From assembly GCA_014529385.2 (NCBI GenBank), contig CM043942.1:59265184-59325183 (forward strand): a stretch of 60,000 bases of DNA, given 5' to 3'. Shown piece by piece: positions 44,153-56,310 of the stretch; the stretch's first letter is position 1, and every line of letters starts with the position of its first letter. Under the pieces are notes generated by a model, which was given only the letters and a program-made list of their open reading frames with translations, searched no databases and had not been told where the DNA came from. The stretch is from Adiantum capillus-veneris (Eukaryota; Streptophyta; Polypodiopsida; Polypodiales; Pteridaceae). The translations under genes and the position numbers were made by a program.

Positions 44153-45708
44153 ACGTATACCAAAATACTTGGTCATGGTTTTGTAGCATGCTATCAAGTT
44201 TTAAATACACAATAAATTAAACAACATTCAAACTAATATTTCATAGTTAAAATGTCTAAACAATAATATAGAGCATCCTATGGCTATGAGACCATATGAT
44301 TCCATATATTGCACCTATGGCCTTAAGGCCATATAGTGCCCTTTATAGATATATTTATGACTTTAAGATAATCCAAATTATAGAGCATCCTATGGCTATG
44401 AGACCATATGATGAAATATATTGCACCTATGGCCTTAAGGCCATATAGTGCCCTTTGTAGATATATTTATGACTTTAAGATAATCCAAAATATGTCTCTT
44501 TATGACCTCAAGGCCATATGGTTAGGATTGTTAGCAGGTCTCGACGTATAAAGAGATGCATGGCTTCAAAGCCATATGGGACTTTATTTATGGGCCACAT
44601 TATGGCCCTAAGGCTCTAGGTTGTCTTAGGGCCACAAGATGTAGTGTATGCTAGTAAGAAACCCCTCTCTTCTCTATGTTGGCAATCTATGTCCCCAAGG
44701 GCACAAGGTGTGCCTTGTATCTAGTAAGAAACCTTTTATTGTATATGTTGTCACCATTTGGACTTAGGCCATAGGGTGCCCTCTGTGCTAGTAAGAAATC
44801 CTCTATGCTCTATGTTTGCACCCTATGGATCAAGGGACACAAGGTATCCTCTATGCTAGTAAGTAATCCTCTATGCTCAATATTGAGACCCTGTGGCTAG
44901 GGTATCCTCTATGGTAGTGAGAAAAACCCTCTATGCTCTAGGTTTACAAACAATTAAAAAATATAAACAATAATATAGAGTATCCTATGGCCCTAAGACC
45001 ATAAGATGTAATCTATTGCACTTATAGTTCCATTTTGTATTTTATTTAACTATACGAATTTAAATGAGGCACTTACATAGATGAACTATCATGATTCTAA
45101 CTTATAATCTATTACTTAACATAAAATACAATAATAAAACTCTTAATATAAGTTTTTGCCAAAGAATATATCTTAAAATGAAGATTTTTAACCTTAAATA
45201 CGTGCTTTAAAACTTCATTCAAAGGTTTTAGAGATGGTGTCTCAAAAAAAGGAGGTGTTTAAAAACACCATTTGATGTGGATTGATTATGTCAAAATAGT
45301 ATAAAGTATAGACACAAATATTACCACCATGCAACAACTTGACAGTTTCATAAAAATGATGGTCTTCATCGCATGTACAACAAAGTACTAACTAGAAAGA
45401 GTATGATATCTCCAAGATTGAGGGTGTTCAAAAAACACCGTTTTGTAACACTGCCAAATGTCAAGAACATTCTGATTGTTTCCATCACTCAATAAAGACA
45501 ATTACTAAGAAGAAAAATTTAAAAATACCATAGAAGCATCAAACAATGAAACCAAAAAACTTGAATGAGAGAAGTCTCCTCGCAATAGGATGCACTTCAT
45601 AAAAAAAAATATTTCAAAGATTTTTCAAGCTATTCCACAAATTTCTATCAACTTTAAAATTTAAAAATTACACAATGCCAAATACTTGGTAGATGCTATT
45701 TAGAATAC
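44153..45708. repeat. Palindrome-rich degenerate repeats, segment 1
   Basis: From about 44269 to 45010 many copies of CTATGGCC...GGCCATA motifs occur together with CTAGTAAGAAACCCTCTATG. The block 44330-44640 is collinear with 49990-50220 and 53650-53880 (TTTATGACTTTAAGATAATC, GGCTTCAAAGCCATATGG). The remainder (45010-45708) is AT-rich without recognised genes; 45255-45330 is related to 33830-33925. Confidence 0.75.
44269..44492 (+). repeat. 112-bp tandem duplication in the palindromic field
   Basis: TAGAGCATCCTATGGCTATG through ACTTTAAGATAATCCAAA is present twice head to tail (44269-44380 and 44381-44492) with only a few differences, so the duplication is recent compared with the surrounding diverged copies. 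Confidence 0.85.
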
Positions 45709-45712
45709 TTAA

Positions 45713-47051
45713 CACTAGGTTGGTAATGGGACACTTTTATGGCCTGGGACATTTTTATGTCCTGTTAAGTGACCATTTTCCTTGAATTATGTCAAGAGTT
45801 TCAAAATGGATTTTGAGGTGCTATCTGTCTAGAAAGTTCTCTCATGAGCTGAAAAAAACTCGACATTTTTTTGGAATATCAATTCCATGTTTAACCTTGT
45901 CCGTGCACAACATTTCACAACCTAAACTGTGTGAAAAAATGGGTCCTATTTTTGGCTTTTTTCAACGTTTTGCAACTATATCACTCTAGAATTCCTGTTT
46001 GTGAGGTCTATAATGCTAGAGAACTATCTTTAGTAGTCCTCAACATGTCCTGATGCTTCTAGGGAGAAATAAATGTTAAAGTTGTAAGTTATGACCAAAT
46101 TACAAAAATTATCAAATTCTGTTTTTTAGCCAATTTTAGCTCTTCTATGATTTTTTTGGTGGCTTTCATGATATCCAAATGCAGTTTTGATTTTCTTTGT
46201 CGCATATTGTAACATAAAGCTAATATTCCTTAAGTTTTGGGGCACCTAATACCCTATTTTGCATAGTAGACAACAATGGTTGATTTTTTCAACTATAGAA
46301 GAAAGCGAAACATTCTAGTATATCAAGTATAGCTTTTTCAATATTGTTAGTTTCTTGTGACAGCTACATGCATTTTGTAGGTAGTAACCATATCTAGTCA
46401 TAAGGATCAAATTTGGCTAGATATTGAATAGTTTCTATGGGATTCTATAACTCATAATGTTGAACCCAGTTTTTTCATGTTTGCTGTATTTAGCACTTCA
46501 TCTTTGTCCCCAAGATTCCCCTTGGTAAGAGATGTATTATTCTTTTGACATGCTCCATGGCTCCTTATGAACATAAAGGAAAATTGGGAACTAAGAAAAC
46601 ATACATATATTATTTGTATTGAGCGTGGCTATAGAAACTTTGATGATAGGTTTGCAGAATGGTAAAAATTCAACTTTTTTGTACCTATTTCTTTTGGAGA
46701 AACAAAAAATAGTGAGTGAGAAGCAGTCATAGTTTCTGATCACCAACCCATTAAAGTTAACTAGGGAATTTATCTCAAGTCCTACAAAAATCCCTAATCT
46801 TATTTTTATACAACAAAACGTAAGAAATGACTGTTTTGATGAAAATGTATTGGTCCATCAACTTTGGAGGCTTGGTGTGACCAAAAGATGAGAAATTTTA
46901 CAAGTTTCTTATTTTCTCCATGTGTAGTAGGCCTTGAACTATAACCTTATGAAAGGATTTTACAAAATGAGTGGATCTGCTATGGTTTTGGAGGTTTTTT
47001 TCAAAACCCTGAAAGGACACTTTTATGTCCTGTTAGGTTACCAACCTAGTG
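45713..47051 (-). mobile_element. CACTA-like non-autonomous element, copy A2 (1339 bp)
   Basis: The ends are CACTAGGTTGGTAAT and, inverted, CACTAGGTTGGTAACC. TTAA flanks both sides (45709-45712 and 47052-47055). The orientation is opposite to A1 and A3, and it is the most diverged of the three. The region matching the 125-residue ORF of A3 carries stops here. Confidence 0.85.
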
Positions 47052-48320
47052 TTAACTAGTACACTTAAGGTGGCCTCCTTCTCTTGAGATTTTGAATCCT
47101 TTTAGACATATAACATTGCATTACATAATGAGTCTCAGGATTTGAATGGAACATTACAAAATTTCTTATGGCATAGTCTCTCTTGTCTTTAGCATACAAC
47201 CATCCACATAACCATGGAACAATTTCCTCTCTAAAAAAAAATTAAATCAATTGAGTAGCTTAATTCCAAAACTTTGTAAAAACCATACAAGTTCCTTGTA
47301 TATTTCACATCACTTGGTATGGACTATCATCAAATATTATAGTGTTTCCCCCATCTAAATAATCAAATTGCTTCCATATGGTCGAAAGAGTTTTCTGATA
47401 GGCTCTTTTGTAACCGATCATGACATCGGAATTTTGGAGCACCTGTTATCCATAATCATCCTGAATTTGTGACTTTGTGTAGGAAAACAATTCTTGATTA
47501 TGTGTGAGATTTTTGTAAACGATGGCAGCTCCAAATCCAAACCTCAAAGAACTCAAAGCAAAAGCTTAAGAAATACTCTACATTTGGATGCACCGCATAC
47601 ACCTCATTGTTATCTTCTACAATGCACATGTACTTGGTCTAGGTTGGCCTTGAGTGAAGCTCAAATGTTGCAAGAAGCACACCCTCCAAGATAAGCGTTT
47701 TTTTCTCCTGTTTGAAAGATGCTGGTAGATAATGAAACCATTGCTCTTGGTTTGAATGTGATATTTGATGTAATATGAGAGGGAGCTCCTCAATTTTGTG
47801 ATCATCTAATAGCAAAACATTTTTTGTTAGAATCCCTGAAATGATTAAAAAAAATAATTAATATAGATATCTTAAGTGTGTTGAAGACCGTAGGGACATA
47901 GGGTGCTAATTTGTGGTTACACTTAGTAAGTCTTATGCAAGAACACATGCCAACCTATGACCCTATGGCCTTAGAGTCATAGGGTATTGAGACCATAAAG
48001 TGAAAATACCCTAAGGTCATAGAGCAATATTTGACCTTATGACCATGCAGATTGTCCTTGATGGCACAATGAACTCAAATTTCAAAGCAAAAAACTATAA
48101 ATCCTTTACAAAAAAAAGGAGCATTTGATACACGAAACTCAGAAGTTACTTATAGCATTGAAAGAAAAATTAAAAAAAAATTAATAATTTACATCTTCAT
48201 ACATCTTGAAACCCTAAGCACTCTTAAAAAGTCTCTGAGTACATAAAGATCTTTGTAAATGACAAAATGCTACAAAACATTACTTCATCATTTCTTGATG
48301 TAGGGCTATTTGAAATCATA
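47052..48320. other. Stretch downstream of the FCP1-like copy
   Basis: No recognised coding region. At about 47880-48060 a short remnant of the palindromic repeat occurs (ACCCTATGGCCTTAGAGTCA). This may be the 3' flank of the minus-strand gene copy at 48321-49697. Confidence 0.4.
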
Positions 48321-49697
48321 CTAAATTTTTAGATGCTTTATGTAATTCTTGGTTGCATGTACTTTGATCATAGGCTCCTTATATCCCAATTTTTGGGCAA
48401 GCATAATAGCTTCTGTACCTTTCAAGGCTGATAACGATTTGATATTATTTAAGACACTTACTTTTTCTCGATCACGTCCTGAAAGTATCTTGTCTTGACT
48501 TCGAGTGGACATTCCACTAGTGCTAGATGTTGCAACTTTGTCATTGTGAAGAGAACAAGAAACTTCTGGTAGCTTGCTGGCGGAGTAGGTTTTTCCTAGA
48601 AATATTAGATTTCTCTCCTCCCACTGTGCAACAACCTTGTGTATACGGTTATAAAGCTCGTACCTTGAACTTTGGGTGCTTGTTCATATAAATGAGACCC
48701 TGTAATTGTGTGAATGTCATTAACATGATTGAGAGATTTGATATACGGTAGGAGCTCCCCAAGGAGGATATTATCCTCCTCATCATCAACATTAAATGAT
48801 GGTGGAAAAATACAATTCAATGCAAGATTCATCCATCCCTTTAATGGTTCATCATCTACAAGAAGCAATCTTCTTGTATCAATCCCAAAGTTTGATGATG
48901 CAATAGCCAACGGTTTGAAAAGTGCTTTTACTCCTGGATTATCTAAGCGAGTGATCCTTGATTCTATGCATTGTTGACATTGGCTTTTCCCCCAGATCAT
49001 AAAGAATGGAAATTTTTCTCTAGCTTCCTTTTCTAAAATCTTGATGATGCCCAGAACATGTATGTCATTAGAAGCTGACCATATCCCTACATTGAAATTG
49101 CTAAGTAGAGCCTTTAAAAACTCAATGCATCCTGGCTGAAGAACAATATGCTCATGGCCAAACTTTAAGCTCTTCATTTTCTTGGACTTTTGCCAGTATC
49201 TCCTCAGGAACAATCCAGACAAGCTCACTATTATAGTCATCATTGGTCGGTTGGTGGATGGAAGGTCCGACTCATCGTGCACTTTGATTTCCAAATCTTG
49301 GGGTACTGAAATATTTGTGCTGGATTCTCCTTCTGGCGTTGCACATGTTTTGGAACTTGCATTACCTTATACTTCCATTGTATTGCCATGCAATCCAATT
49401 CCCAAATCTTGGGGTACTAAAATATTTTTATTAGATTCTTCTTCTTGCCTTGCACATGTTCTAGAACTTTCACTGTCTTCTTCCATTGGATTACTCTATC
49501 TCCAATATTTGTAGTGGTTGACCTTCAAAAACTTGTAGATTCTTGTCATCTTCTTTAGAAACTCTTTGGTTGACATGAAGATTGATAGAATCTTTCTCAG
49601 TAGGGTCAATGGCATGAGCATCCTCTATAACAACGATCTCAAGTAAAACTTTGTGAGCCGGAATATCTTGTTGAAGGACTGCAAGTTTAAAGAACAC
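48321..49697 (-). pseudogene. FCP1/SCP-like HAD phosphatase gene copy, broken
   Basis: The central frame (49294-48605, 229 aa) matches the FCP1/NIF HAD phosphatase fold that in plants dephosphorylates proteins such as RNA polymerase II. It has VLQPGCIEFLKALLSNFNVG, then WSAS (residues 72-75, motif II), and LLLVDDEPLKGWMN (143-156, motif IV). Motif I, normally D-x-D or D-L-N-G, reads VSLSGLF, so the nucleophilic Asp is absent. A one-base frameshift near 48668 links it to a C-terminal frame (YELYNRIHKVVAQWEERNLI, down to 48321). Upstream, two Gln/Glu-rich repeats (TCARQEEESNKNILVPQDLG and a sister) lie in the N-terminal part; a GAA codon in the duplicate at 52885-53660 is TAA here. An intron explanation for the breaks is possible but less likely. 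Confidence 0.65.
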
Positions 49698-50180
49698 CTA
49701 ATTTTAGATTCCAAAGTATTTACAATTTTTATAAATCATTTTTGTCACACTCTTAGATCAACCTAATCACAAATAATAAATTTACTAAATGACAACACAT
49801 ATACAATAAATGTATTTTTATGCTCCTCATTGTCTAGAGATTCCTAATCTTTATCTAGCCACATTAGTTCTTTGTCCATGATGGTGGTGTCTAGAAGTAT
49901 AATTGGAGAAACATTAATTCTTTTAAGCTCTAGAATGCAAGTCTCATTTTCTATTGCACTATCTTCTTGCATTATATGATTTCCTTGAAAACTTTTTACT
50001 AAGTTTCCTATGGTCTTCAAGCCATAGAGTGATCTTTGGAGATATCGCTATGACTTGAAGATAATCCAAAATATGTCTCTTTATGGCTTCAAGGCCATAG
50101 GGTTAGGATTTCTAGCAAGCCTCAACATATAAATAGATCTATGGCTTCAAATCCATATGGTACTTTATTTATGTGCCATC
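49240..50180 (-). repeat. Segment duplicated at 52885-53820
   Basis: The upstream part of the FCP1-like copy and the adjoining palindromic repeats (49240-50180) match 52885-53820 collinearly. The shared run includes TTCCTTGAAAA and the GATAATCCAAAATATGTCTC region. It marks an old duplication about 3.6 kb apart in the same orientation. Confidence 0.8.
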
Positions 50181-52500
50181 CTATGGCCCTAAGTCCATAG
50201 GTTGTCATAGGGCCACAAGATGACCTTTATGAGCATTAGTAAGAACCCATCTATGCTCTATATTGGCACCCTATGGCCCGAGGGCCACAAGGTGTGCCTC
50301 TTATGCTAGTAAGAAACCCTTTATGCAATATGTTGTCAGTATATGGCCCTTGGGCCATAGGGTGCCCTCTGTGTTAGTAAGAAATCCTATATGATCTATG
50401 TTTGCACCCTATGGACCTAGGGCCACAAGGTACCCTCTATGATAGTAAGAAATCCTCTATGCTCTATGTTTTTACCCTATGGACCTAGGGCCACAAGGTA
50501 CCCTCTGTGCTAATAAGAAATCCTCTATGCTCAATATGGAAACCCTATGGACCCACGGCCATAGGGTGTCCTCTATGGTAGTAAGAAAAACCCTCTATGA
50601 TCTATGTTGGCACCCTATGGAGACTTGAGGGCCACAAGATTACCTTTATAATGCTACTAAGAAACCTTGTATACTCTACATTGCGAGCATCAAATGGCCC
50701 CTATGCCACAAGGTGCCCTCTATGCTAGAAAGAAAACCTCTACGCTCTACATTGGAAACCTACAACCCCCGGACCATAGGGTGCATAAAATGTCTCCTAG
50801 GCCACAATGCTCCCTCTATGCTAGAAAGAAAACCTTTGCGCCCTAGATTGGCACCCTATGGCCCTAGGGCCATAGGGTGCCCCCCATGCATAGTAACAAA
50901 GCATTGGAACTCTATATTAGCATCTAAAGACAGTAGACCACAAGGTGCACTCTATGCTAGTAAGAAACCATCTAAATTCTATGTTGGTAACCTATGGCCC
51001 AAAGGCCATAGGGTGGCCAAAGGAGCCCTCCAAGAGAATTTATCACAAAGACCAATTTATGGCCGCAAGGTGATTTAGTGGCCTAGGTATCCTCCTTAAG
51101 ACTCTTCTATTTTGTTATCCTATGGCCCCAGGGAAACAAGATATCCTCTATGCTAGCAAAATACCCTTTATTCTCTTTGTTAAAACCGTATGGCCCCTAG
51201 GCCATAGGGTGCTCTCTATGCTAGCAAGAAACCCTCCATGTTGTATGTTTGCACCCTATGGCACGAAGGACACAAGGTGTTCTCCATGATAGTAAGAAAC
51301 ACTTTATGCTCTATGTTTGCACGCCATCGGACTATGTTGACACCCTATGGCCCCAGGGCTGTAGGGTGCTCTCTATGCTAGTAAGAAACCCTATATGCTC
51401 TCTTTTGGCACTCTATGGTCCTAGGGCCATAGAGTGTCCTCTATGCTAGCCAACCCTCTATGCCTAATGCTGGTACCCTATAACCCCAAGGTCGCAAGGC
51501 AGCCCTCTATGATCTATATAGGCACCCAATGGCCCAGGGCCATAGGGTCCCTCTATGCTAATAAGAACCTCAATATGATTTATGGTGGCACCCTATGGCC
51601 CTAGAGCCACAAGGTGCTCTCAAGGTTAATATAAACCCGTAATGTTTCATGTTTGCACCCTATGGTGCTAGTACCACAAGGTGTTGTCTATGATAGGAAG
51701 AAACCTTGTGTGCTCTATGTTCACACTCTATGGCCCTAGGCTAGGGTGATCTATATGCTAGTAAGAAACACCATATGCTCTATGTTGGAACCCTGCGGCC
51801 CTAGGGTGCTATCATAAGAAACCATCTATTGTCTATGTTGAGACCCTATGGCCCTAAGGCCATAGGGTGGCCAAGGTGTCCTTGAAGAGCGTTCTTGACT
51901 ACATCCATATAGAATACTTTATGGACCAAGATCATTGAGTGACCTAAGTGCCCCTTTAGAGACTCAATATTTGTACCCTATGAACATTGAGTGGCTTACG
52001 TGCCTGTTTATAGACTCTATGTTAGAGCCCTAGGGTCATAGAGTGCTCTCTATGCTTGTAAGAGACCCTATATGATCTTTGCTAGCACTCTTGGGGCCAT
52101 AGGGTGCCTTTCATGTTAGCAACAATTTATATGTGCTCTATGTTGGCACCCTATGGCCTTAGGACCACAAAGTGCCCTCTATGCTAGCAAAAATCTCTAT
52201 ATGCTTTGTGTTGGCACCCTATGGCCCTAGGGCCACAAGGTTCCTCTATGCTAGCAAGAAACTCTATAAACTTTATGCTGGTACCCTATGGGTCCAAGGC
52301 CACAATGTGCCCTCTATTAATTATGTTGTCACCCCACGGCCCCAGGGCCACAAGGTGCCCTGTATGCTAGAAGGAAATCCTCCATGCTCTAAGTTGGCCT
52401 ATAACCCAAGGGCCAAAGGGTGTCTTCAATGCAAGTAAGCAACACTATATTCTCTAAGTTCTTATCCTATGGTCCAAGGGACATAGGGTGGCCAAGGTAC
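50181..52500. repeat. Palindromic satellite-like field, about 70-90-bp unit
   Basis: Some two dozen or more degenerate units follow one another. Each has a palindromic core (full form at 50851-50880: half-site GCACCCTATGGCCCT followed by its exact inverse) and a linker of the type CTCTATGCTAGTAAGAAACC. Some units replace the right half with GGCCACAAGGTGCC. ORFs here translate to repeated YGPRAIGCP-like peptides and are artefacts. The units are not spaced or conserved like CRISPR repeats. Confidence 0.85.
50851..50880. repeat. Perfect 30-bp palindrome
   Basis: The half-site GCACCCTATGGCCCT is followed immediately by its exact reverse complement, so the site has no spacer and could extrude as a cruciform. 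It is the best-preserved copy of the core found across 44-59 kb. Confidence 0.95.
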
Positions 52501-52884
52501 AGAGTACATTCACAAACAGATTTTGATTACGATGTCATTAAAGCACATAGCATTCTTTCTAATATTAGTGATTTCAATAAAAGTCAAGTTCTTTTAGTGA
52601 TCTTAAATACCATATATATAGGTGATATACTTTTTGACATAATTTTCAAGGATGAATACACATCATTAAAAGTTTTCATCTTTTTTTATAAATATAAATG
52701 TATTTATGATCTTATTAAATGGTGCAAGTTAATACTACGGTAAATATGCAATCCAATATAGAAATTTGAATCATTATCATACATCATACAGCTGTTCTTT
52801 GGCACACAATTGAAGGGTTCTTTGCCTCCAAATGTCGAAATAACATTTAAATCAAATTTTCAAGTACTTTAATTCACAAATGCA
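52501..52884. other. AT-rich stretch without recognised features
   Basis: No gene recognised. The ORF running into it from the satellite is an artefact. Confidence 0.4.
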
Positions 52885-53660
52885 TTGATTTGTTGGTGGA
52901 TGGAAGGTCCAACTCACCATATATGTACTTTGATTCCCAAATCCTGGGGGCCAAAAATATTTGTGTTGGATTCTCCTTCTGGCATTGCACATGTTCTGGA
53001 ACTTGCATTGCCTTCTACTTTCATTGTATTGCCTTGCAATCCAATTCCCAAATCTTGGGCTACTAAAATATTTTTATTGTATTCTTCTTCTTGCCTTGCA
53101 CATGTTTTGGAACTTTCACTTTCTTCTTCCATTGGATAACTCTTTAAATTTATCTCCAATCTTTGTAGTGGTTGACCTCAAAACCTTGTAGATTCTTGTC
53201 ATCTCCTTGAGAAACTCTTTGGTTGACATGGAGATTAATAGAATCTTTCACGTAGGTCAATGGAATGAGCATCCTCTATACCAACAATCTCGAGTAGAAC
53301 TTTGTCACCCCGCAAATCTTCTTGAAGGACTGCAAGTTTAAAGGACACCTAGTTTTAGATTCCAAAGTATCTTCAATTTTGATAAATCTTTTTTGTCACA
53401 CTCTTCAAAAAAATAATCACACAAATAATAGATTGACTAGACGACAACATATCTACAGTAAATTTATTTTTATGCTCCTCCTTGTCTAGAGATTCCTAAT
53501 CCTTATCCAGCTCCATTAGTTCTTTGTCCATGCTGGTGGTGTCTAGTACTATACTTGGAGAAAACTTTATGCATTTAAGCTCTAGAACACAAGTCTCATT
53601 TCTATTGCACTATCTTCTTGCATTGGATGATTTCCTTGAAAAACTTTTACATAAGTATCT
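52885..53660 (-). pseudogene. Duplicate of the upstream part of the FCP1-like copy
   Basis: On the minus strand it encodes the same pair of Glu/Gln-rich repeats as the FCP1-like copy (SKTCARQEEEYNKNILVAQD and ASSRTCAMPEGESNTNIFG) in one open frame (53159-52914). The match to the other copy ends at about 52885, before any of the phosphatase core, so the catalytic part is absent. The flanking non-coding sequence to 53660 also matches 49700-50000. It is a truncated gene fragment. Confidence 0.65.
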
Positions 53661-55592
53661 TATGGCCCTTAGGCCAGAGGGTGCTCTTTGTAGATATCTA
53701 TATGACTTTAAGATAATTCAAAATACGTCTATTTATGGCCTCAAGGCCATAGGGTTAGGATTTCTAGAAGGTTTCAACATATAACTAGATATATGGCTTC
53801 AAAGCCATATGGTACTTTATTTATGTGCCACCCTATGGCCCTAAGGACATAGTTTGTCATAGGGCCACAAGATGCCCTCTATGAGCACTATTAGGAAACC
53901 ATCTATGCTCTATGTTGGCACCCTATGGCCCGAGGGCCACAAGCTCTAAATTGACACCTAGTCCACCTTCCATCCCTAGTTCCAAATGGATCCCTATATT
54001 CAAATCATTGATCACATGGACCTAGGGCCATAGGGTGCACATGTATAAACTCAAGGGCCATAAGTTTATGTCTGTTGTAGTGAGAGATCATTTGACCGTA
54101 GAGACACACATAGGACTCAAGTGCTTTAGGTTTATCTCGTTTAAAAAGAGAGACCATATGGCCCTAGGGCCATAGAGTGCCAATACATAATCTAAAGTTC
54201 CATATGCTTCCCTTTGTGCCACTGAGAGATCCTATGACCCTAGGGCCATAGGTCTACCATGGTGCCCATCTATAAGGTGCCCTTGAATGGCTTAAATTCT
54301 CTTGGAGAGCTGTTAGATTGATATCCTATATTTTTTGGGACACATGATGTTAATCATGGGTTTCTCTAATAGTTGGTAAAGAACTATAATACACCTTTTC
54401 ATGGCCTTATGGCTATATGGATATGACTTTTATAGAATAGAGAGCTCTATAGCATCAACATTGTAGGGTAACTTTTTCTTGTAGCACACTATGGACCCAG
54501 GGCCATAAGGTGGTCTTTGCATGTACCATTGTATGGCTCTAGGTCCATAGGAAATCTTGAAGTACTTTATACATAAAGATAAATTATAATATATAGCCTT
54601 TGGGACAAATTATATACTTTAATGAAAAAACTCCTTTGCCTATTTACTTAGCATTATTTACATCCTAAAGACAAAGGTGCCCTCTATGTTTGCTACAAAC
54701 TTACTTCTCTTAGTCCATAGGGTATCCAAGGTGCCTACTAAGAGGATAATGTAATATATTTGAAGAGTATCCAATGGCCCCAAGGGTAATGGGTAGACTA
54801 GGTGTCCTTCTAGAGCATCTATATTGACATCCTTGGTCATGGAATCATAGGGTACAAAAAGGATTTATTATAAGTATCAAAGGAGAGGAAATTATCGTCC
54901 TAAGATTTTAGAATGATTTATATATGTGCCACCCTATAGCCATAGAGCTATAGGACCTATATGGTACCTTATAGAGAACTAGCATAAATATATAGCCCGT
55001 TGGGCATAGGATATATTTTGGTGATCTCACTACAACCCCTTGATATTTTTACTCAACATAACATAGATCATAGTGCCAAAGGGTTTTCCCTCTATTTTAG
55101 TTAGAAGGTTCCCTATGGAATTGTCACCATAGGGTGGCATAGGGAAATAGGGTGCCCTTTGTATGGTCTTATGACCATAGCATGGTATGCTTTGATACAA
55201 GGTTGTTGATAATAAGTTTTAGAAGAAAACCACATTTTAGCCTATGGCCTAATGGCCATAGGATGATCTTGTGGATATTTTTAAGACTCTATGAAAGACA
55301 AAAATATGCCTTTTTATGGAAATAGGACTATAGTCCTGATATTGAGAGAATTATAGACCTATGCCTATAGGGACTATATGGAGTACCTTTGTAGAGAAAA
55401 TGAAATCAATCTATAGCCTTTGGACATAGGTTAAATTTTGGTAATCTCGTCACAACCCTTTGATATTTTTACTGAACATAATAAAGATCATGGTGTCAAA
55501 GGGTTCCCTTTATGCTAGTTAGATAACCCTATGGACTTATGGCAATAGGGTGGAAAAGGTGCTCTATGCTTTAACATCTTAATGTACTATAA
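53661..55592. repeat. Palindrome-rich degenerate repeats, segment 3
   Basis: Scattered CTATGGCCCTAGGGCCATAG cores (for example near 54160-54180 and 54237-54252) lie among AT-rich sequence. The order is less regular than at 50181-52500. No gene recognised. Confidence 0.75.
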
Positions 55593-55880
55593 GGGTGAAA
55601 GCATGTTAACTTGTCATGCTTTTTCATATCCCGGACAATGCTAACTAGCACAATTTTGACATATGCTAACTAGTACAATAACTTGAGCTACATCTCCAGG
55701 ATCTATGACATATGATATATCAATAGAAAGCACTTGAAACAAGGAATCCAAATGTAAAACCTCCGACAAATTTTGATATTATTTGTAAAAAATTTACCGG
55801 ATGCCCAACTTTTTGAAGATGTGTTAACTTGAAACTGCTAACTAGCACAAAAAGCGCGACAGGTTAACATGCTTTCACCC
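55593..55880 (+). mobile_element. Small TIR element family B, copy B3 (288 bp)
   Basis: Nearly identical to B1 at 385-672 along its length, including CAATAACTTGAGCTACATCT. TIRs start GGGTGAAAGCATGTTAAC. ATAA flanks both sides (55589-55592 and 55881-55884). It lies inside the palindromic field, so it is younger than that field. Confidence 0.9.
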
Positions 55881-56310
55881 ATAAACAAAAAGTACTCAAT
55901 GGCCCCAAGATCATTGTTGGTAACCTAACTGTATCTATAGGGGCTCTATATTGGGACCTATGGGCCTAGGGGAATAGGGTGACCTTTGTATGGTTTGACC
56001 ATAGCATGGTATGATTTTAACATAAGAGTTTGTAGTGTTACATAGGTCCTATTTCTGTTGGCTTCTTAAGTGCCAGTTGGACCATCACATAATACGTCCA
56101 AATATGCTAAAAAAATGTGATGCATAAACTATGCCACCCTTATGGCCTGAAGACCGTAGGGTCATTTGCAAGTGTAGACTATAAAAGGAGTTTGGATTTG
56201 GACAATAACATATGGCCTTATGGAAAGAGAAAAGTACAAATAATACTAACAATAGATTTCAAAGTGCAAATGGGAGCATTAAAAAGAGAATCAACAATAG
56301 CTTTGTAGGT
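55881..56310. repeat. Palindrome-rich degenerate repeats, segment 4
   Basis: Diverged cores such as CTATGGGCCTAGGGGAATAG and TATGGCCTGAAGACCGTAGG recur here. The 63-aa ORF at 56117-56308 is probably a chance frame. Confidence 0.6.

Noticed and set aside
47494-47694. Short plus-strand ORF near the FCP1-like copy
   Set aside because: No recognisable motif, overlapping short frames on both strands, and no repeat or promoter context to support it.
50713-51078. 121-residue ORF with repeated peptide motif
   Set aside because: It is the translation of the palindromic satellite; its repeated peptide reflects the DNA repeat and stops appear in neighbouring units.
50181-52500. CRISPR-like array
   Set aside because: The repeats are degenerate, palindromic throughout, of uneven spacing, and lie in a plant-type sequence without cas genes.
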